From NCBI RefSeq assembly GCF_965363235.1, contig NC_134840.1, positions 59,576,793 to 59,640,792 of the forward strand: a stretch of 64,000 nucleotides of DNA, written 5' to 3'. Source of the DNA: Mytilus galloprovincialis (lineage: Eukaryota > Mollusca > Bivalvia > Mytilida > Mytilidae). This document shows positions 34,845 to 47,371 of the stretch, in pieces. The stretch's first letter is position 1. Every line of letters starts with the position of its first letter. The position numbers and the translations under genes are program-made. The notes under the pieces were generated by a model. The model did not search any database and was not told the DNA's origin. It saw only the letters and a list, made by a program, of their open reading frames with translations.

Positions 34845-37601
34845 CTAAAGAACAAATGGAACTTTATTAACATAGGAACAGTGAAAGCTGAATTTTACTT
34901 ATAGCAAAACGACTGAGGATGCTAAGGTTGAAAACATAACTTGTAAAAACATTTCGTATTGACATTTTCAGTGTTGAATTTATAAAGTTTTTAGTGAAAT
35001 GAAAAATTGAATGACAATTAGTGTTGATATCCTACATGTTGATGTACAATGTACTTATTTATATGAATCGAAAAGCCATCAAGGTTATAAAATGATAACT
35101 TCGATATATTGAACAAGGTGATTTGATATAATGTACCTTCATCCTCTGTATTGTCATCCAATGTCGACAAATCTAACTTTAGTTCTTCTTTTAACATAAG
35201 CTGTTTATCAATGATGTCTTTTGTTGAAGGCTTGCTTCTCTGAAAAGAAGAGTAAATTAAAGTGTTATTAGGTCCTTTTTTGCCAGTCGTGATATAAAAA
35301 ATGGCGAGTTTCTATTTTGAAAGACCACCCCAGTAATTCATAACTTTTTAAGGAATACAATACTTTTATATGCGTTTATCTAATGTTATGTTGACATTTT
35401 GTTTCAGAATGACTTAGGATTGTATACAGCATTTCACCAGTACATGTGAATCAATGCTGTAAAATGTCGTTTCATTTTTTACTGAAATTATTTAATTGAA
35501 TAGCAATATCAATACTATTTACCTTAAATACTTTGTTGACTATCCACTGAAGAGGTCCCTTCTTAGTGGGAACATTTTCACTTATTACAGATCCGTCTAG
35601 TTCTTCTGAAAAACAAAGATATAATGTTCCAAAACTATACACTTGAAAATGTTGAAAAACAAACAAATAGCTTAACCTCATTATTTCAGTATTTTTTTTA
35701 TTGATATGTAATATATGTTTTTGTCCATTTAAGTCAGAAGTACATTACCACTTTAATTTTTGCATTACATTTTTTATTTTCCAATATGTTCAGCAATATT
35801 TACGAAAAGGGAGGGGGGGGGGTGTACATGTTTTGAGTAATCAACTCCTCCAAGTTTTCAACCCAAATCACTGAAACTACACAGGAAGATTGCACATATG
35901 TTTAAGTTGTGTACCTGCTATTGTCGAATTGTTTGAGGATTTTTGCCATGTTTGCAGACTTGTGAACTTAATCATTTTACATTAAAAGGTATGGAAGAAG
36001 GTACAATGCAAGTTTATTTTTATAACTACGATAACAGGGTAACATGAAAACTGTATGTTTAATTTTGGGTTACCACCGAGAACACCTGTTATATTTTTAA
36101 TTTGTTGGAATTTTTTCCTTTCGGGCGAAAAAAAAAGGTAAAATTTTGTACATGTGTGTTCCTGAAACTTTTTCAAATCCCATATTTTCGTACTAGGAGA
36201 TAATGTTTATCTATACTTACTGTTGATCGCTGCATTCTTCATGTCTGTTGTTTGGAAGCTTTGATAACTGTAATGCTGTTCTCTCACAAATGAGTTTATT
36301 CTTTTTTTTTTTACCGGTGAAAGGAAGGGTCCTGGTTGTCTTATCTCTACTCGTTCCTCTTTAAGATGCAGTTCTTGTTGTGAAGTCAAAGCCTTCTTTT
36401 TATTGTCTTTTGGCTGTAAAAAAAAAAAATATATATGAAGATATGAAAATTATGATAGTAAACTTTTGCTATCTATGCACAATATTGAAACAGGTCGTTT
36501 TTTTGATTTTCATTAAACAAGAAAATATAAACTTTATAAGCTCCTGATTGATTAGACAGTTGCTTTTAGGAACGTGTATTGTTTTAAATATTAACACCAA
36601 TACTATATGTTTTTACACAAAGATAAACACAGCTGTACTTATAGTTAAAATGTTACGTTCCTTAAGACCCAATACTCAGACGATCAAGTGGATGAAACAT
36701 GCATTAAAACAAATGTATTTAAATACCTCTTGGGAAACACGCCGCAGTAAGTCAATGTCAGTGGCTGGTTTCCAGAATTCCGCAAATTGTTTCTTAATCT
36801 TTTCTTGTTCTCTTAATATCCTATTTCTCTCCTTTTCTTCTTTGGTTGTTTTTTCTTTGGCATATGCGTCAACAAGTCTATTGTATTCAGCATCTCTGAC
36901 GGATTTGTAAAAAGCAGCACGTTCGTTGTCTTCTGTTATTTCTTTGGTTGAAATAATCTCTTCTTGTTCTCTTACTATCCTATTTCTCTCTTCTTCCTTG
37001 ATCATTTTTTCTTTGGCATATGCGTCAACAAGTTTATTGTATTCAGCATCTCTGACGGATTTGTAAAAGGCAGCGCATTCATCGTCGCCTGTTATTTCTT
37101 CTTCTCTGTTACTCAATGGCATTTCTGTCTCGTTACAATTAACTATCTGTGCAACAGACATAACGTTAGCTTCTATTTCACTGAAAATGAAACCAAGGAA
37201 TATTCAGAACTATGATGCGACGCCGTTCAGGAAAGTTATACCCATTCAATAAAATACATAAATAGTGAAGAGGACAGGTTCAAAGAGAGCAATCAGACAT
37301 ACTGAATGTTATTTTTTTTTTCAGAATTAGAAAAAAAGTATGTCTAACATTTTTAATTAATTGAAGTAATATACATTATTGTAGTGTTAAAATCTTAAAT
37401 GTGGTTATAGACAATATTCAATAGCTCTAACATCTTGAAAAAGGTCAGTCTAGAAAAACAAATTGTTAAAATATAATAGCAGTACGGACATATATCATAG
37501 AAATGGTAGTCAGTACCTACCTGAAAGCAACTTGAAATAACGACACCATTAAAGTACGGATATTCCATTCAAGACTGCTATTATCGGTCTCCATTTCTAC
37601 T
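34570..37601 (-). CDS. Unrecognised six-exon gene, 393 residues, helical repeats and Cys-rich tail
   Basis: Minus-strand exons 37601-37521 (ATG at 37594-37592, seven bases of 5' UTR), 37180-36727, 36413-36221, 35605-35523, 35239-35137 and 34844-34570 (TGA). Every intron is GT-AG and the phases join to 393 codons. The protein starts METDNSSLEWNIRTLMVSLF. Residues about 50-165 hold two near-identical 46-residue units (AAFYKSVRDAEYN[K/R]LVDAYAKEK then EE.RNRI[V/L]REQE), likely a charged coiled coil. Then come basic PVKKKRINSFVREQ, a KGPLQWIVNKVFK segment, an acidic middle and a tail WLCQLFCCHSKPD that could be lipid-modified. No signal peptide or membrane span. I recognise no family; function is unknown. 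AATAAA lies at 34536-34531. Confidence 0.8.
35137..35239 (-). CDS. Unrecognised gene, fifth exon
   Basis: 34 codons plus one base, acceptor cttttcag, donor gtacat. Encodes KDIIDKQLMLKEELKLDLST followed by an acidic run. Confidence 0.78.
35523..35605 (-). CDS. Unrecognised gene, fourth exon
   Basis: Two bases plus 27 codons, acceptor gtttttcag, donor gtaaat. Encodes ELDGSVISENVPTKKGPLQW and IVNKVFK. Confidence 0.78.
36221..36413 (-). CDS. Unrecognised gene, basic exon
   Basis: 64 codons plus one base, acceptor ttttacag, donor gtaagt. Encodes LKEERVEIRQPGPFLSPVKK and HYSYQSFQTTDMKNAA. Confidence 0.8.
36727..37180 (-). CDS. Unrecognised gene, exon with the 46-residue repeat
   Basis: 151 codons after one base; acceptor attttcag, donor gtattt. 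Holds both copies of the AAFYKSVRDAEYN unit; the two DNA copies are still closely similar, so the internal duplication is fairly recent. Confidence 0.82.
37521..37601 (-). CDS. Unrecognised gene, first coding exon
   Basis: Acceptor ttttttcag upstream shows a non-coding exon precedes it. ATG at 37594-37592, 24 codons plus two bases, donor gtaggt. Encodes a possible hydrophobic helix IRTLMVSLFQVAF. Confidence 0.75.
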
Positions 37602-38316
37602 CTGAAAAAAGAAAAGGTAATATTACAGTAAAACTAATTTAAACGTTTATATATATCTATAATACTAAAATTACGAGGTCCAATTTGTCAGCCGTCATCG
37701 GGTAAAAACGACAAATCAAAGAATTCAACTCTATATATAACTAATATAGGACAATGGTGTAGATTAAAAATTACACCACTGCAGACCCTTTTGTTTTCCA
37801 CATAATTAATATTGCCAATAATTAACAAGTTCCGGGTCTAATCCGATACCGATACCAATAGTATATTCACCTGTTAGCTATTACCTTATCTGTACGTTCC
37901 GCATTTGACAGGCGCACCACCAAACGGTGTATTTAGGATTTTGCTATATACACGGGTCATAATCAAAGGGCTGACACTACTAAATTCAATCATTGTCAAA
38001 TTGTTCCCTATTGTAGCTTTATTCAGCAATCAGCAAGACTTTCTAAGATAACTAATATAGGACAATGCTGTTGATTAAAAATACCCTGGATAGCCTGGAC
38101 CTTTTGTTTTCCAAATAATTAATATTTCCAATAATTGATAAGTTCCAGGTCGACGGGTTCAAACAGAAAGATTTGAAAACAGAGAAAACTGTGTATCTTA
38201 TAATCGACATGACTTTATCAGATGACAATACCAATTACTAAAATAAGGCTTATGCATAGTTATATACTTTAATTCAGTCACGGACCCGCGATATCACGGG
38301 TGTGTACTTGTATATA

Positions 38317-39359
38317 TGTAGGACTCAAATCTATGGCGGGTTCCAAATCTATGGCAGATTCCTAATCTATGGCAAATGTGACGTTACAAACGCCAAACAA
38401 CTCAAATCTATGGTAGATTTTTGTTTTCCTCAAATCTATGGCAGATCTTTGAATTGCGTCACAATTAAATAACGCCATATTACATCGTCGCTCCCGGAAA
38501 CGTTGGCGGAACCCTTAGATTTGAACACCATTCCAGATATAGGCATTTCCCTCGACAACAATTTGCAGATAGTCTCAAGGAAGATGTGACCTATTACTAG
38601 TATTCGGAAGGCGGACAAAATATGCTGTACCGGCCAAAGCCCGCGATGAACAACGGCACCGATTTTTTCATCGAGTTTTTTAGAGAAAGGAGTTATAGAA
38701 AACATTTTACTGTCTACGACTGGCAAAGATTATAAAGTGAAAGATAAAAAAAAAAACGGATATCAATTTGATTTTTATCGTCATTCAATAATAAAAAAAG
38801 ATGCATTTTTAATTAACGAAGAAATAAATATTACTTGAAAATTGAAACTGATCATTTCTGTTTTATAAAAAAAAAAACCTTCTTAAGGGACTTACTAGAC
38901 TAGTTGGTTTAATGAATGGGTTAAACAGGTACCGTGCAACGATTAGAAAATGTTTATTTTTACGGGGCACATCATTTCAATCTTGAAGTCTGTATTAAGG
39001 TATATGAATTTATCATTTACGTTTTATTTTTACCATCACGATTTGGTTGACCATTATTGAATGTTTATTTCACAAATGTTTAAAGATATGCTTCCGTTGT
39101 CGTACATGTCCACTTATTTAAGACAAATCATTGGTCGTATAGGTACTGCATTATTTTCCATTTGCTCATTATTCATGTTATTTGCAATAGATTTGGAAAC
39201 CGTGAACATAAATCCGCCATAGATTAGGAAATTACAAAACTTGCCATAGATTAGGATTATAAAAAATCTGCCATAGATTTGGGATGGCATGACGTCACAT
39301 TTGCCATAGATTAGGAATCTGCCATAGATTTGGAACCCACCATAGATTTGAGTCCTACA
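38317..39359. mobile_element. Long-TIR element with AATCTATGGC iterons
   Basis: Ends are 68-bp inverted repeats (38317-38384 and 39292-39359) that I see differing at one base. They start tgtaggactcaaatctatgg. Eleven copies of [AT]AATCTATGGC-like motifs lie in the two arms (five left, six right). The middle (38460-38735) is more GC-rich and carries a 96-codon minus-strand frame including MFSITPFSKKLDEKIGAVVH, not recognised. Flanks are TA-rich, so target duplication is unclear. A Mutator-like class is possible from TIR length. Confidence 0.75.
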
Positions 39360-39391
39360 TATATATATATTGCCTAATTTGTTGTAATTAA

Positions 39392-39414
39392 ATCTCTCTC
39401 TTTCTCTCTCTCTC
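39392..39414. repeat. (CT)n microsatellite
   Basis: Run of ctctctctttctctctctct just outside the long-TIR element. Confidence 0.85.
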
Positions 39415-40565
39415 ACCCCTCATATGTCTTATTTTTTTCAACCGACAAAACACTCAATGTCTGGTTCATTTAATCTATTGCTCGTTCATGCAATATATCT
39501 GGTGTTTTTTTTTTTAATGTGAATAAAAATTTACCAAGTTATTCTCGATTGCTGAATCTCGGACAAATGGTTACATACGTTTGGAATCGTTAAAAAAGCG
39601 TGTACACTGCTGAAGGCAAGTTAACAAACTGGCGACGTTGCCAAAGAAATATCAGAACTATGACGTTTAGACGTCAAGGATCATGTGACATAGTTTCTAA
39701 TGGTCGAGGTTTAACTGTACATGATCTCTGTTTTAATAGTAAATAGCAATTAGTATTATTTTAACAGCAGTGTGCAAGTGTTCCAACAACTTCCATGCAA
39801 AGTTAATTGAACTCTGATAAATTTTGCCATTTTTAAGGTTTATTAGGATTATGTTGCCTCCAACGTATCGCCGTGTTTAAACATCCATGATACATTTGAG
39901 CATAACTGGGGAAGTAAAATTCAGAAAAGCGCTTCGGCCGCACGATTTGTATAAAGTGTTCTTTAAATTTCAACTGGTATTATCTGTGTTACTTGTGTTT
40001 ATTTATTTCATTTGAATTGTATGCACACTACTGCTAGATAAACAGACTGTTTTGAACTAAACTTTATAATTATTTTATATGTTTATGATGCATTTGCAAG
40101 CCAATTGTACACAATTTTACATATATTAATCATAGTTCAATGTAACAGCAAAAAAAAAAAAAACAAAAAAAACCAAGAAAAACAATAACCGAACATAAAT
40201 AAATAAAAAGATAATACTGTAAGCAGCGGTGGAATTGCTTCTATTAGTTTACTTTACTTGACATACAAGAGCCTTTTTTACAAGATTGTTTTATGTAAAT
40301 GATTCTTGCAAACAGCCAATATTGAAATAGTTCAATTATTCTGTAGTATGGCTGTTAATGTGGATGATCAAAATAATATACTGATTTTACTTACGTCAGA
40401 AAAACAAATCAGTTCAAAACTTTGAGTTGTGTAAAATTTAAGTTTGAGAAAAAAGTTTACAGGATATCAAATATATCAATAATTTTTGCTAATTTTGCAT
40501 TGGTTTTCCTTTATTTTTGCTGAGCATAACACCTAAGACAAAAATAAATACAATGTAGTCTTACC

Positions 40566-40700
40566 TTACAATGTGATTCCTACAATCTTCATAAAACTTT
40601 CAAAATTCAACTTTAGATATTCAGGCGTAAAAAGGCGGCAGGCAGATAGATAGCAACGTTCTAATCTGATACAAGGTTGCCAGAGGGGTTTATGACGTTT
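40566..40700 (-). promoter_or_regulatory. Putative 5' non-coding exon and promoter of the unrecognised gene
   Basis: A strong minus-strand donor, ttgtaag|gtaag, lies at the left edge. Upstream (right) are ttgacg/tgacgtt motifs near 40695-40705 and CCAAT boxes (caccaatcag near 40740, attggttgg near 40770). No coding frame. It is 3 kb from the first coding exon, which needs an upstream exon. Inference only. Confidence 0.35.
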
Positions 40701-42454
40701 TGACGTTAGATATCATGTGGGAACGTTTGCGTTACCTGATTGGTGCTGCATGGACTTCAATCGGTCCAACCAATGCGAGTCTTGGTGGATATGGCCGAAT
40801 AGAAGTATTTTCTTTGCCAATGAAACTTAAAAGAAGTTAGAAATATTTTTCGCAAAATTTATCAAAATTCGGTTTGAACCAGTGTAGTTTATTAAAAAGT
40901 AAAATCACAAAAATACTGAACTCAGAGGAAAATCAATTCGGAAAGTCCATAATCACATGGCAAAATCAAAAAACAAAATGCATCAAAAACAAATGGACAA
41001 GAACTGTCATATTCCTGAATTGGTACAGGCATTTTCAAATGTAGAAAATGGTGGATTGAACCTGGTTTTATAGCTAGCTAAACCTCTCACTTGTATGACA
41101 GTCTCATCAAATTCCATTATATTGTCACCGATGCGTGAACAAAACAAACAGACAAAATAGGTAAAAATGTCAAAAAATAGGGGTACAGCAGTCAACATTG
41201 TGTTATCATCTTAATCACTATAAAACAACAAATGTAACAAAGAAGCACAACAGAGTTATACGTAGACCGCTTTGTTGCTTCTCACCTTGAAATCTCCAAT
41301 CTTCAAATGTGTACTGAGGTTTGTTACTTGTATAAGATTATTTTTGTTTACAAATATACTTGATTGATTGATTGTTAGTTGCTTTACGCCGCGGAAGCAC
41401 AAAAAGGCTATATCCCGGCGAGTCACAAATATACTTAATAACTACTAAAATGTTTTACTTTATATCGAATTAAGAACATTTCTGAATTTCATATTCGTGT
41501 TTTTCCGTTATTAGCAATAGCTCAAGGCTTTGAAGATGATTATCTGCATAAACATGAACTTGACACACAATTGAAACAGGGAACACTCAAAGTCATAACG
41601 GTAATGAAATGCACTGATATTTTTTTGATTCGTAACTGTTATGACAGACTGGGGGAAACCTTGCTAAATTATTAGTTGGAATTAGCTTTGACTGACTAGC
41701 GTGCTGTAACGGCGATTACTCTTATGTACCTTGACTAAGTGGTTTTTTTCTCCGTTTTGTTATAACATATGTGTTATTTTGTGAGCTTAGTGGCGTTCTG
41801 GTGAATTTCCAACTGATTTTAGAGTCATTTTTTTCTTTTACATTTAAAACATTTCTAATAGCCAAATCCCATTCCGTGTCAGCTGTTTCAATATATATAT
41901 AATCATGTAAATAAGTATATATTTCGTTGGTATTCGTTTGTTGTTTTTATCTCAAATCAGACCATTGTTTTTTTTCTGGTTTTCTTATTCGAATTGTTTC
42001 GGGGTTTGCCATTCTGGCGCATTTTAAAGCTAGCTACACGGTATGGGTGTCGCTTATTGTTGAAGGCCGACTGTTCTTTCAGTTCTTGTCCGTTTAACTC
42101 TGGTGAATATATCTTTAGTCCAATGGCAATCGTACAATAATTTTCTTTATTTTATTTTTAGACAAAACAAATCTCGAGGTAAAAGAACATTTTGTAGATG
42201 AAAAGCTTTCCAAGCAATTTGTATGGTGCAATCACTTTTACATTATGCAATCATTTTTGAAATACCAGAATATGAATAAGATGAAACCTGCCACTGCACA
42301 CGTAGACGTATGTGACACATAACCATGACACAGCAAAAGAGATGCGAAAGGGACATCTCTGCTGTCATCTGTGAAACGAATTCCAAAGCGGCCAACCACT
42401 ATATACATAATACGTGTCTTCGACTATTGACGATTTAAACTTTTCATTTAAATA

Positions 42455-42665
42455 AACTCATCATAGATACCAGGACTAAATTTAGTATATACGCCAGACG
42501 CGCGTTTCGTCTACAAAAGACTCATCAGTGACGCTCGAATCCAAAAAAGTTAAAAAGGCCAAATAAAGTACGAAGTTGAAGAACATAGAGAACCAAAATT
42601 CCTAAAAGTTTTGCCAAATACAGCTAAGGTAATCTATGCCTGAGGTAGAAAAGCCTTAGTATTTC
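42455..42665. repeat. Mussel dispersed repeat (gccagacgcgcgtttcgtct)
   Basis: Begins aaactcatcatagataccag, contains acgccagacgcgcgtttcgt, actcatcagtgacgctcgaa and gtaatctatgcctgaggtag. I recall this as a frequent Mytilus repeat; it carries no coding sequence. Confidence 0.6.
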
Positions 42666-43000
42666 AAAAAATTCAAAAAATTTTAAACAGTAAATTTATA
42701 AATATAACCATATAAATGATAGCGAGATTGTATATATATCAGTATTTTGGAATAACAAGTTATTCATTCGATGAACACTTATGTCTAGCGAACGAATTTT
42801 TTAATCATTGGTCTTTTATTCGAAAAAAAAAAAAGACAATTAAGCAAAGAGGAGAAGCTTGCATATATTAAAACATGGAAATACAATGTATGTGTCCCTC
42901 TGGCACAGTTGGTGAACACACATGTGTCCCTCATCACCCTAAACACATGTGTTATAATAATAACTAGCCCAATTTTGTGTCAATACAAGAGAGTAAACCA

Positions 43001-43171
43001 GGGGCGGATCCCATCATTTTAAAAGGGGGGGGTTCCGGGGGTGCGCACCCCCCCCTTTATTTTTGCCGATCAATGCATTTGTATCGGGACATATGTTTTG
43101 CACCCCCCCCCCTTTGCCCTGTTTGCCCTGGGTTAGCACCCCCCCTTTCGAAAATTCCTGCATCCGCCCCT
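43001..43171. mobile_element. GGGGCGGATCC MITE, variant with long C/G runs
   Basis: Ends ggggcggatcccatc and tgcatccgcccctg are inverted; core has runs of G and C, and cattcaaatgcattgatcg follows outside. Related copy at 54611-54725. Confidence 0.65.
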
Positions 43172-43589
43172 GCCAACTATATGCTCCCATTCAAATGCAT
43201 TGATCGTAAAAATGGGGATCCGCCAGGCTTTTCTGACCATGATTGAGTTAATGTTGAAAGTATCTAAAATAAATGTTTTACTACAAATATTACAATCAAA
43301 GCACCGATGGTAAAGATTGCTGTAATTTATCAGTGGGAAGACATAATCTATATTTTTAGATTCCTACACCTTGCAAAAGTTATGTAGTTTTCTTGATAAG
43401 TTAAAGATCATTTTGTGCCTTGAATATCTGAGCATATATTGAATAGAATGTTATGATCGATGCACTATATTTTGTGTATCAAAAAAGGTAGTGATCAGCC
43501 TTGGGACATTTAGATATCAAGTCAGTCCCATAAGGTTTTGATTGCATTTCATGCAATCTTTACTTAAAAACTCAACATTATCGATGATC

Positions 43590-44400
43590 GATGACCATAA
43601 GGTTAAGGTCAGATAAACACCTGCAGACATGAACACCTTACAATCATTTCATACAACAAATACAGTTGACCCTTTGCTTATAGATTCAGAGAAACAAATC
43701 AATCTCAGAAACTTATCACTTCCCAAAAAACCATGAAAATGAGGTCAAGGTCAGATGATATATGTACACTTTAAAATCATTACATACACCATGTAAAGTG
43801 TTATGTTAGGTTTTTTTCTTCTGTCCATGACAAGTAACCTCTAGAAGAACCTAAATTTTTCACCTGATAAATATATGAGATTTGAAAATTATGTTTAACA
43901 GTTCTGAAATCGATTACACTTTTTGCAAACTAACACACAGACATGGCTAAAATTCATCTTTTAAGGTAATAACTCTATGTCAATTGACAATCTTAAATTG
44001 GTAAACTTTATTGTACAAATTGTTCCATTGTTGCACTATTTATCTAATGTTTGCCAAAAAAATAAGTAAGAACCATCTTTCAAGAGCAATAACCCCTGTA
44101 AGGGGTCAATTTGAGATTTTGACCATGTTGACTTATTTCTAATTCCTGTTTTATTGAACATGTTTGCTATTTCCAGTTTCTGCATAATTGGGCTAAATAA
44201 TGTTTGATATGGCTTAGGCAATAACTCCTATAAGAGGGCAATTTACTATTTTAGACATGTTGATCTTGTAGATCTTACTTCACTAGACAATTTTCTATCT
44301 GCAATTGTTTCTGCAAAGAAGGGTACACATGATAATTTGTCCCATGTTTCGCTTATTTGTAGATCTTATTACTCTGATCATTTTTACTTTTAAACATTTC
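43590..44400. repeat. Decayed fragments of GTGCACACG and GCTCAC families
   Basis: 43590-43810 has accatgaaaatgaggtcaag and cctgcagacatgaacacctt. 43970-44400 has aggggtcaatttgagatttt and catgttgacttatttctaat. Both are diverged from the fuller copies. Confidence 0.5.
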
Positions 44401-44448
44401 TTTCTCACAGTTATACTTTTTTGGACACATTAACAAACCAGGTGCTCC

Positions 44449-44690
44449 GCAGGGCGCAGCTTTATACGACTGCAGAGGTCTAACCCAGAACAGTTGGGGC
44501 AAGTATGGACAAGAGTAGGCTAATGCCGCTACAAGACAGCAATCGCACCTGCAAAGTGGAAAGGGATTAATATAAGTTGCAAAACTTGTTTCCCAATCCA
44601 CTATAAATAAATATGTTTAAACTAAGTATGGACACAACATTCAAGCTTATACAGCTCTGAATTTGGATTGTGATCACATTTTTTGACATA
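44449..44690. repeat. TACGACC-family short copy
   Basis: Contains gcagctttatacgactgcag, aacagttggggcaagtatgg and acattcaagcttatacagct, as in 29800-30030. Confidence 0.5.
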
Positions 44691-45927
44691 ATAAGAATTT
44701 CTGACAGAAAACAAATGTCAATATCTTACAAAACTATTGTGCAATATTGTGCAATTAAAGATTTCTTCTTCAAACTTTTCAAAAATTTGATTTGGAATTG
44801 GAGAAATTTTTAGGGAAAAAATGAAAACTGCCCCCCCTTTTTTTGCAATTATTCCAAAACCTGATATTTCTTTATACATAATTTACAAGAAGTGTACGGG
44901 AGGTAAATCTGAACATACTCAACATTGTATGTTTATTTTTTTGAATTACCTCCCTTACACTGCTTTTAAAAATTGTCTTAATTGTCCATTGACCAGAAAA
45001 CCCTTGTTTCCCCCCTTTTTTGGCCCTTTTGCCCCTAGTTCTAAACTAGAGGTTCTCAAGAGACGGTGTCGCTCACCTTGGTCTATGTGCATATTAAACA
45101 ATGGACACGAATAAATTCATGACAAATTGTGTTTTGGTGATGGTGATGTGTTTGTAGATCTTACTTTACTGAACATTCTTGTTGCTGCAATTATCTAGAT
45201 CTATAATGAACTTTGCCCAGTAATTACAGTGGAAAATATTTTCTAAAAATTTACAAAAATTTATGAAAATTGTTAAAAATGGACTATAAAGGGCGATAAC
45301 TCCCTAAAGGGTCATTTGAAAATTTTGGTTATGTTGACTTAATTGTAGACCATTGTAGACCCTTCTTTGCTGAACATTATTGCTGTTTACAGTTTATCTC
45401 TATAATAATATTCAAGATAACAACCAAAAACTGCAAAATTTTATTTAAAATTACTATTTTGGGGCAGAAACCCAACAAGGGGTTGTCTGATTTGTCTGAA
45501 AATTTCAGGGCAGATAGATCTTCATCTGGTAAACAATTTTATCCCTTGTCAGATTTGCTCTAAATGCTTTGGTTTCAGAGATATAAGCCAAAATCTACAT
45601 GTCACCCCTATGTACTATTTTTAGCCATGGTGGCCATCTTGGTTGGTTGGCCAGGTCACACCACACATTTTTTAAATTAGATACCCCAATGATGATTGTG
45701 GCCAAGTTTGGTTAAATTTGGCCCAGTAGTTTCAGAGGAGAAGATTTTTTAATAGAATACTAAAATTTTTGAAAATGGTTTAAAATTAACTATAAAGCAC
45801 AATAACTCCTTAAGGGGTCAACTGACAATTTTGGTCATGTTTACTTTTTTATAGATCTTACTTTGCTGAACATTACTGCTGTTTACATTTTATCTCTATC
45901 CATAAAAATATTCAAGATAATAACCAA

Positions 45928-47160
45928 CAAGAGTGCACACGCTGAAATGTCTCGCCTTCTATACTAATCATTGATATTATGTTGATAGTCCTAAGTATAA
46001 AGCTAAGCTTTATAACAACTGTCACATAAACTTAACATTAACCAAGATAATTAAACATACACCAATGAACCTTGAAAATGAGGTCAAGGTCAGATGAACC
46101 ATGCCAGGCAGACATGTACAGCTAACAATGCTTCTATACAACCTATATAGTTGACCTATTACTTATAGTTTTAAGAAAAATAGACCAAAACACAAAAACT
46201 TAACACTGTGCAATGAACCATGAAAATGAGGTCACAGTCAAATAAAACCTTTGCGACTGACATAAAGATCATAACCATATTTCCATACACCAAATATAGT
46301 TGACCTATGGCATATAGTATTAGATAAAAAGACCAAAACTCAAAAACTTAACTTTGACCACTGAACCACAGTGGCGGATCCAGAAATTTTCATAAGTGGG
46401 GGCCCACTGACTGACCTAAGAGGGGGCCTGCTCCAGTCACGCTTCAGTGATTCCCTATATAGGCAACACAATTTTATTCCAAAAAGGGGGGCCTGGGCCC
46501 CCCTCTAAATCCGCCTCTGAACCATGAAAATGAGGTCAAGGTCACATGACATCTGCCCGCTAGACATGTACACCTTACAATCGTTCCATACAACAAATAT
46601 AGCAGACCTATTGCATATAGTATGAGAAAAACAGACCAAAACACAAAAATTTAACTATAAACACTGAACCATGAGGTCAAGGTCAGATGACACCTGCCAG
46701 TTGGACATGTACACCTTACAGTCCTTCCATACACTGAATATACTAGCCCTATTGCTTATAGTATCTGAGATATGGACTTGACCACCAAAACTTAACCTTG
46801 TTCACTGATCCATGAAATGAGGTTGAGGTCAAGTGAAAACTGTCTGAGACATGAGGACCTTGCAAGGTACGCACATATCAAATATAGTTATCCTAATACT
46901 TATAATAAGAGAGAATTCAACATTACAAAACATTTGAACATTTTTTTCAAGTGGTCACTGAACCATGAAAATGAGGTCAAGGACATTGGACATGTGACTG
47001 ACGGAAACTTCGTAACATGAGGCATCTATATACAAAGTATGAAGCATCCAGGTCTTCCACCTTCTAATATATAAAGCTTTTAAGAAGTTAGCTAACACCG
47101 CCGCCGCCAGATCACTATCCCTATGTCGAGCTTTCTGCAACAAAAGTTGCAGGCTCGACA
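45928..47160. mobile_element. GTGCACACG-family element nested in the GCTCAC element
   Basis: From caagagtgcacacgctgaaa to the gtcgagctttctgcaac / gttgcaggctcgac hairpin. The host sequence resumes directly with aaaactgcaaaagtttcctt, so insertion was at an A-run. Core units match 28669-29760 closely. Confidence 0.78.
46369..46519. mobile_element. GGCGGATCC MITE nested at the third level
   Basis: Inserted in a core unit reading ctgaaccatgaaaatgagg elsewhere; tgaacc appears on both sides (46362-46367 and 46517-46522), a probable target duplication. Confidence 0.7.
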
Positions 47161-47371
47161 AAAACTGCAAAAGTTTCCTTAAAATTACTAATTTGGTGGC
47201 AGCAACCCAAGTTTGGTTAAATTTGTCCCAGTAGTTTCAGAGGATAAGATTTTTGTAAAAGTTAACGACAACGGACGCTGACAACGGACGCTGTCAACGG
47301 ACGCCGACGACGACGGACGCAAAGTGATGAGAAAAGCTCACTTGGCCCTTTGGGCCAGGTGAGCTTAAAAT

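Larger units (their letters stand above)
39360..42450. other. Intergenic or 5' intron; few features
   Basis: Besides the putative exon at 40566, I see a second possible donor at 39535 (acttg|gtaaat on the minus strand), a gattgattgattgttagttg repeat fragment near 41362, and a decayed 'accacatcttctt' copy at 42000-42150. No coding exon is supported. Confidence 0.4.
45045..47365 (+). mobile_element. GCTCAC-family element, copy with nested insertions
   Basis: Starts actagaggttctcaagagac and ends with the cttggccctttgggccagg hairpin in agctcac...gtgagct, then TAAAA. Interior matches 1611-2617 but is split at 45928-47160 by a GTGCACACG-family element, which is in turn split by a GGCGGATCC MITE. 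A (ggacgctgacaac)n tract precedes the hairpin. Confidence 0.75.

Noticed and set aside
36548..37215. Plus-strand frames of 120 and 83 codons
   Set aside because: Antisense to the second coding exon of the minus-strand gene, which has full splice support.
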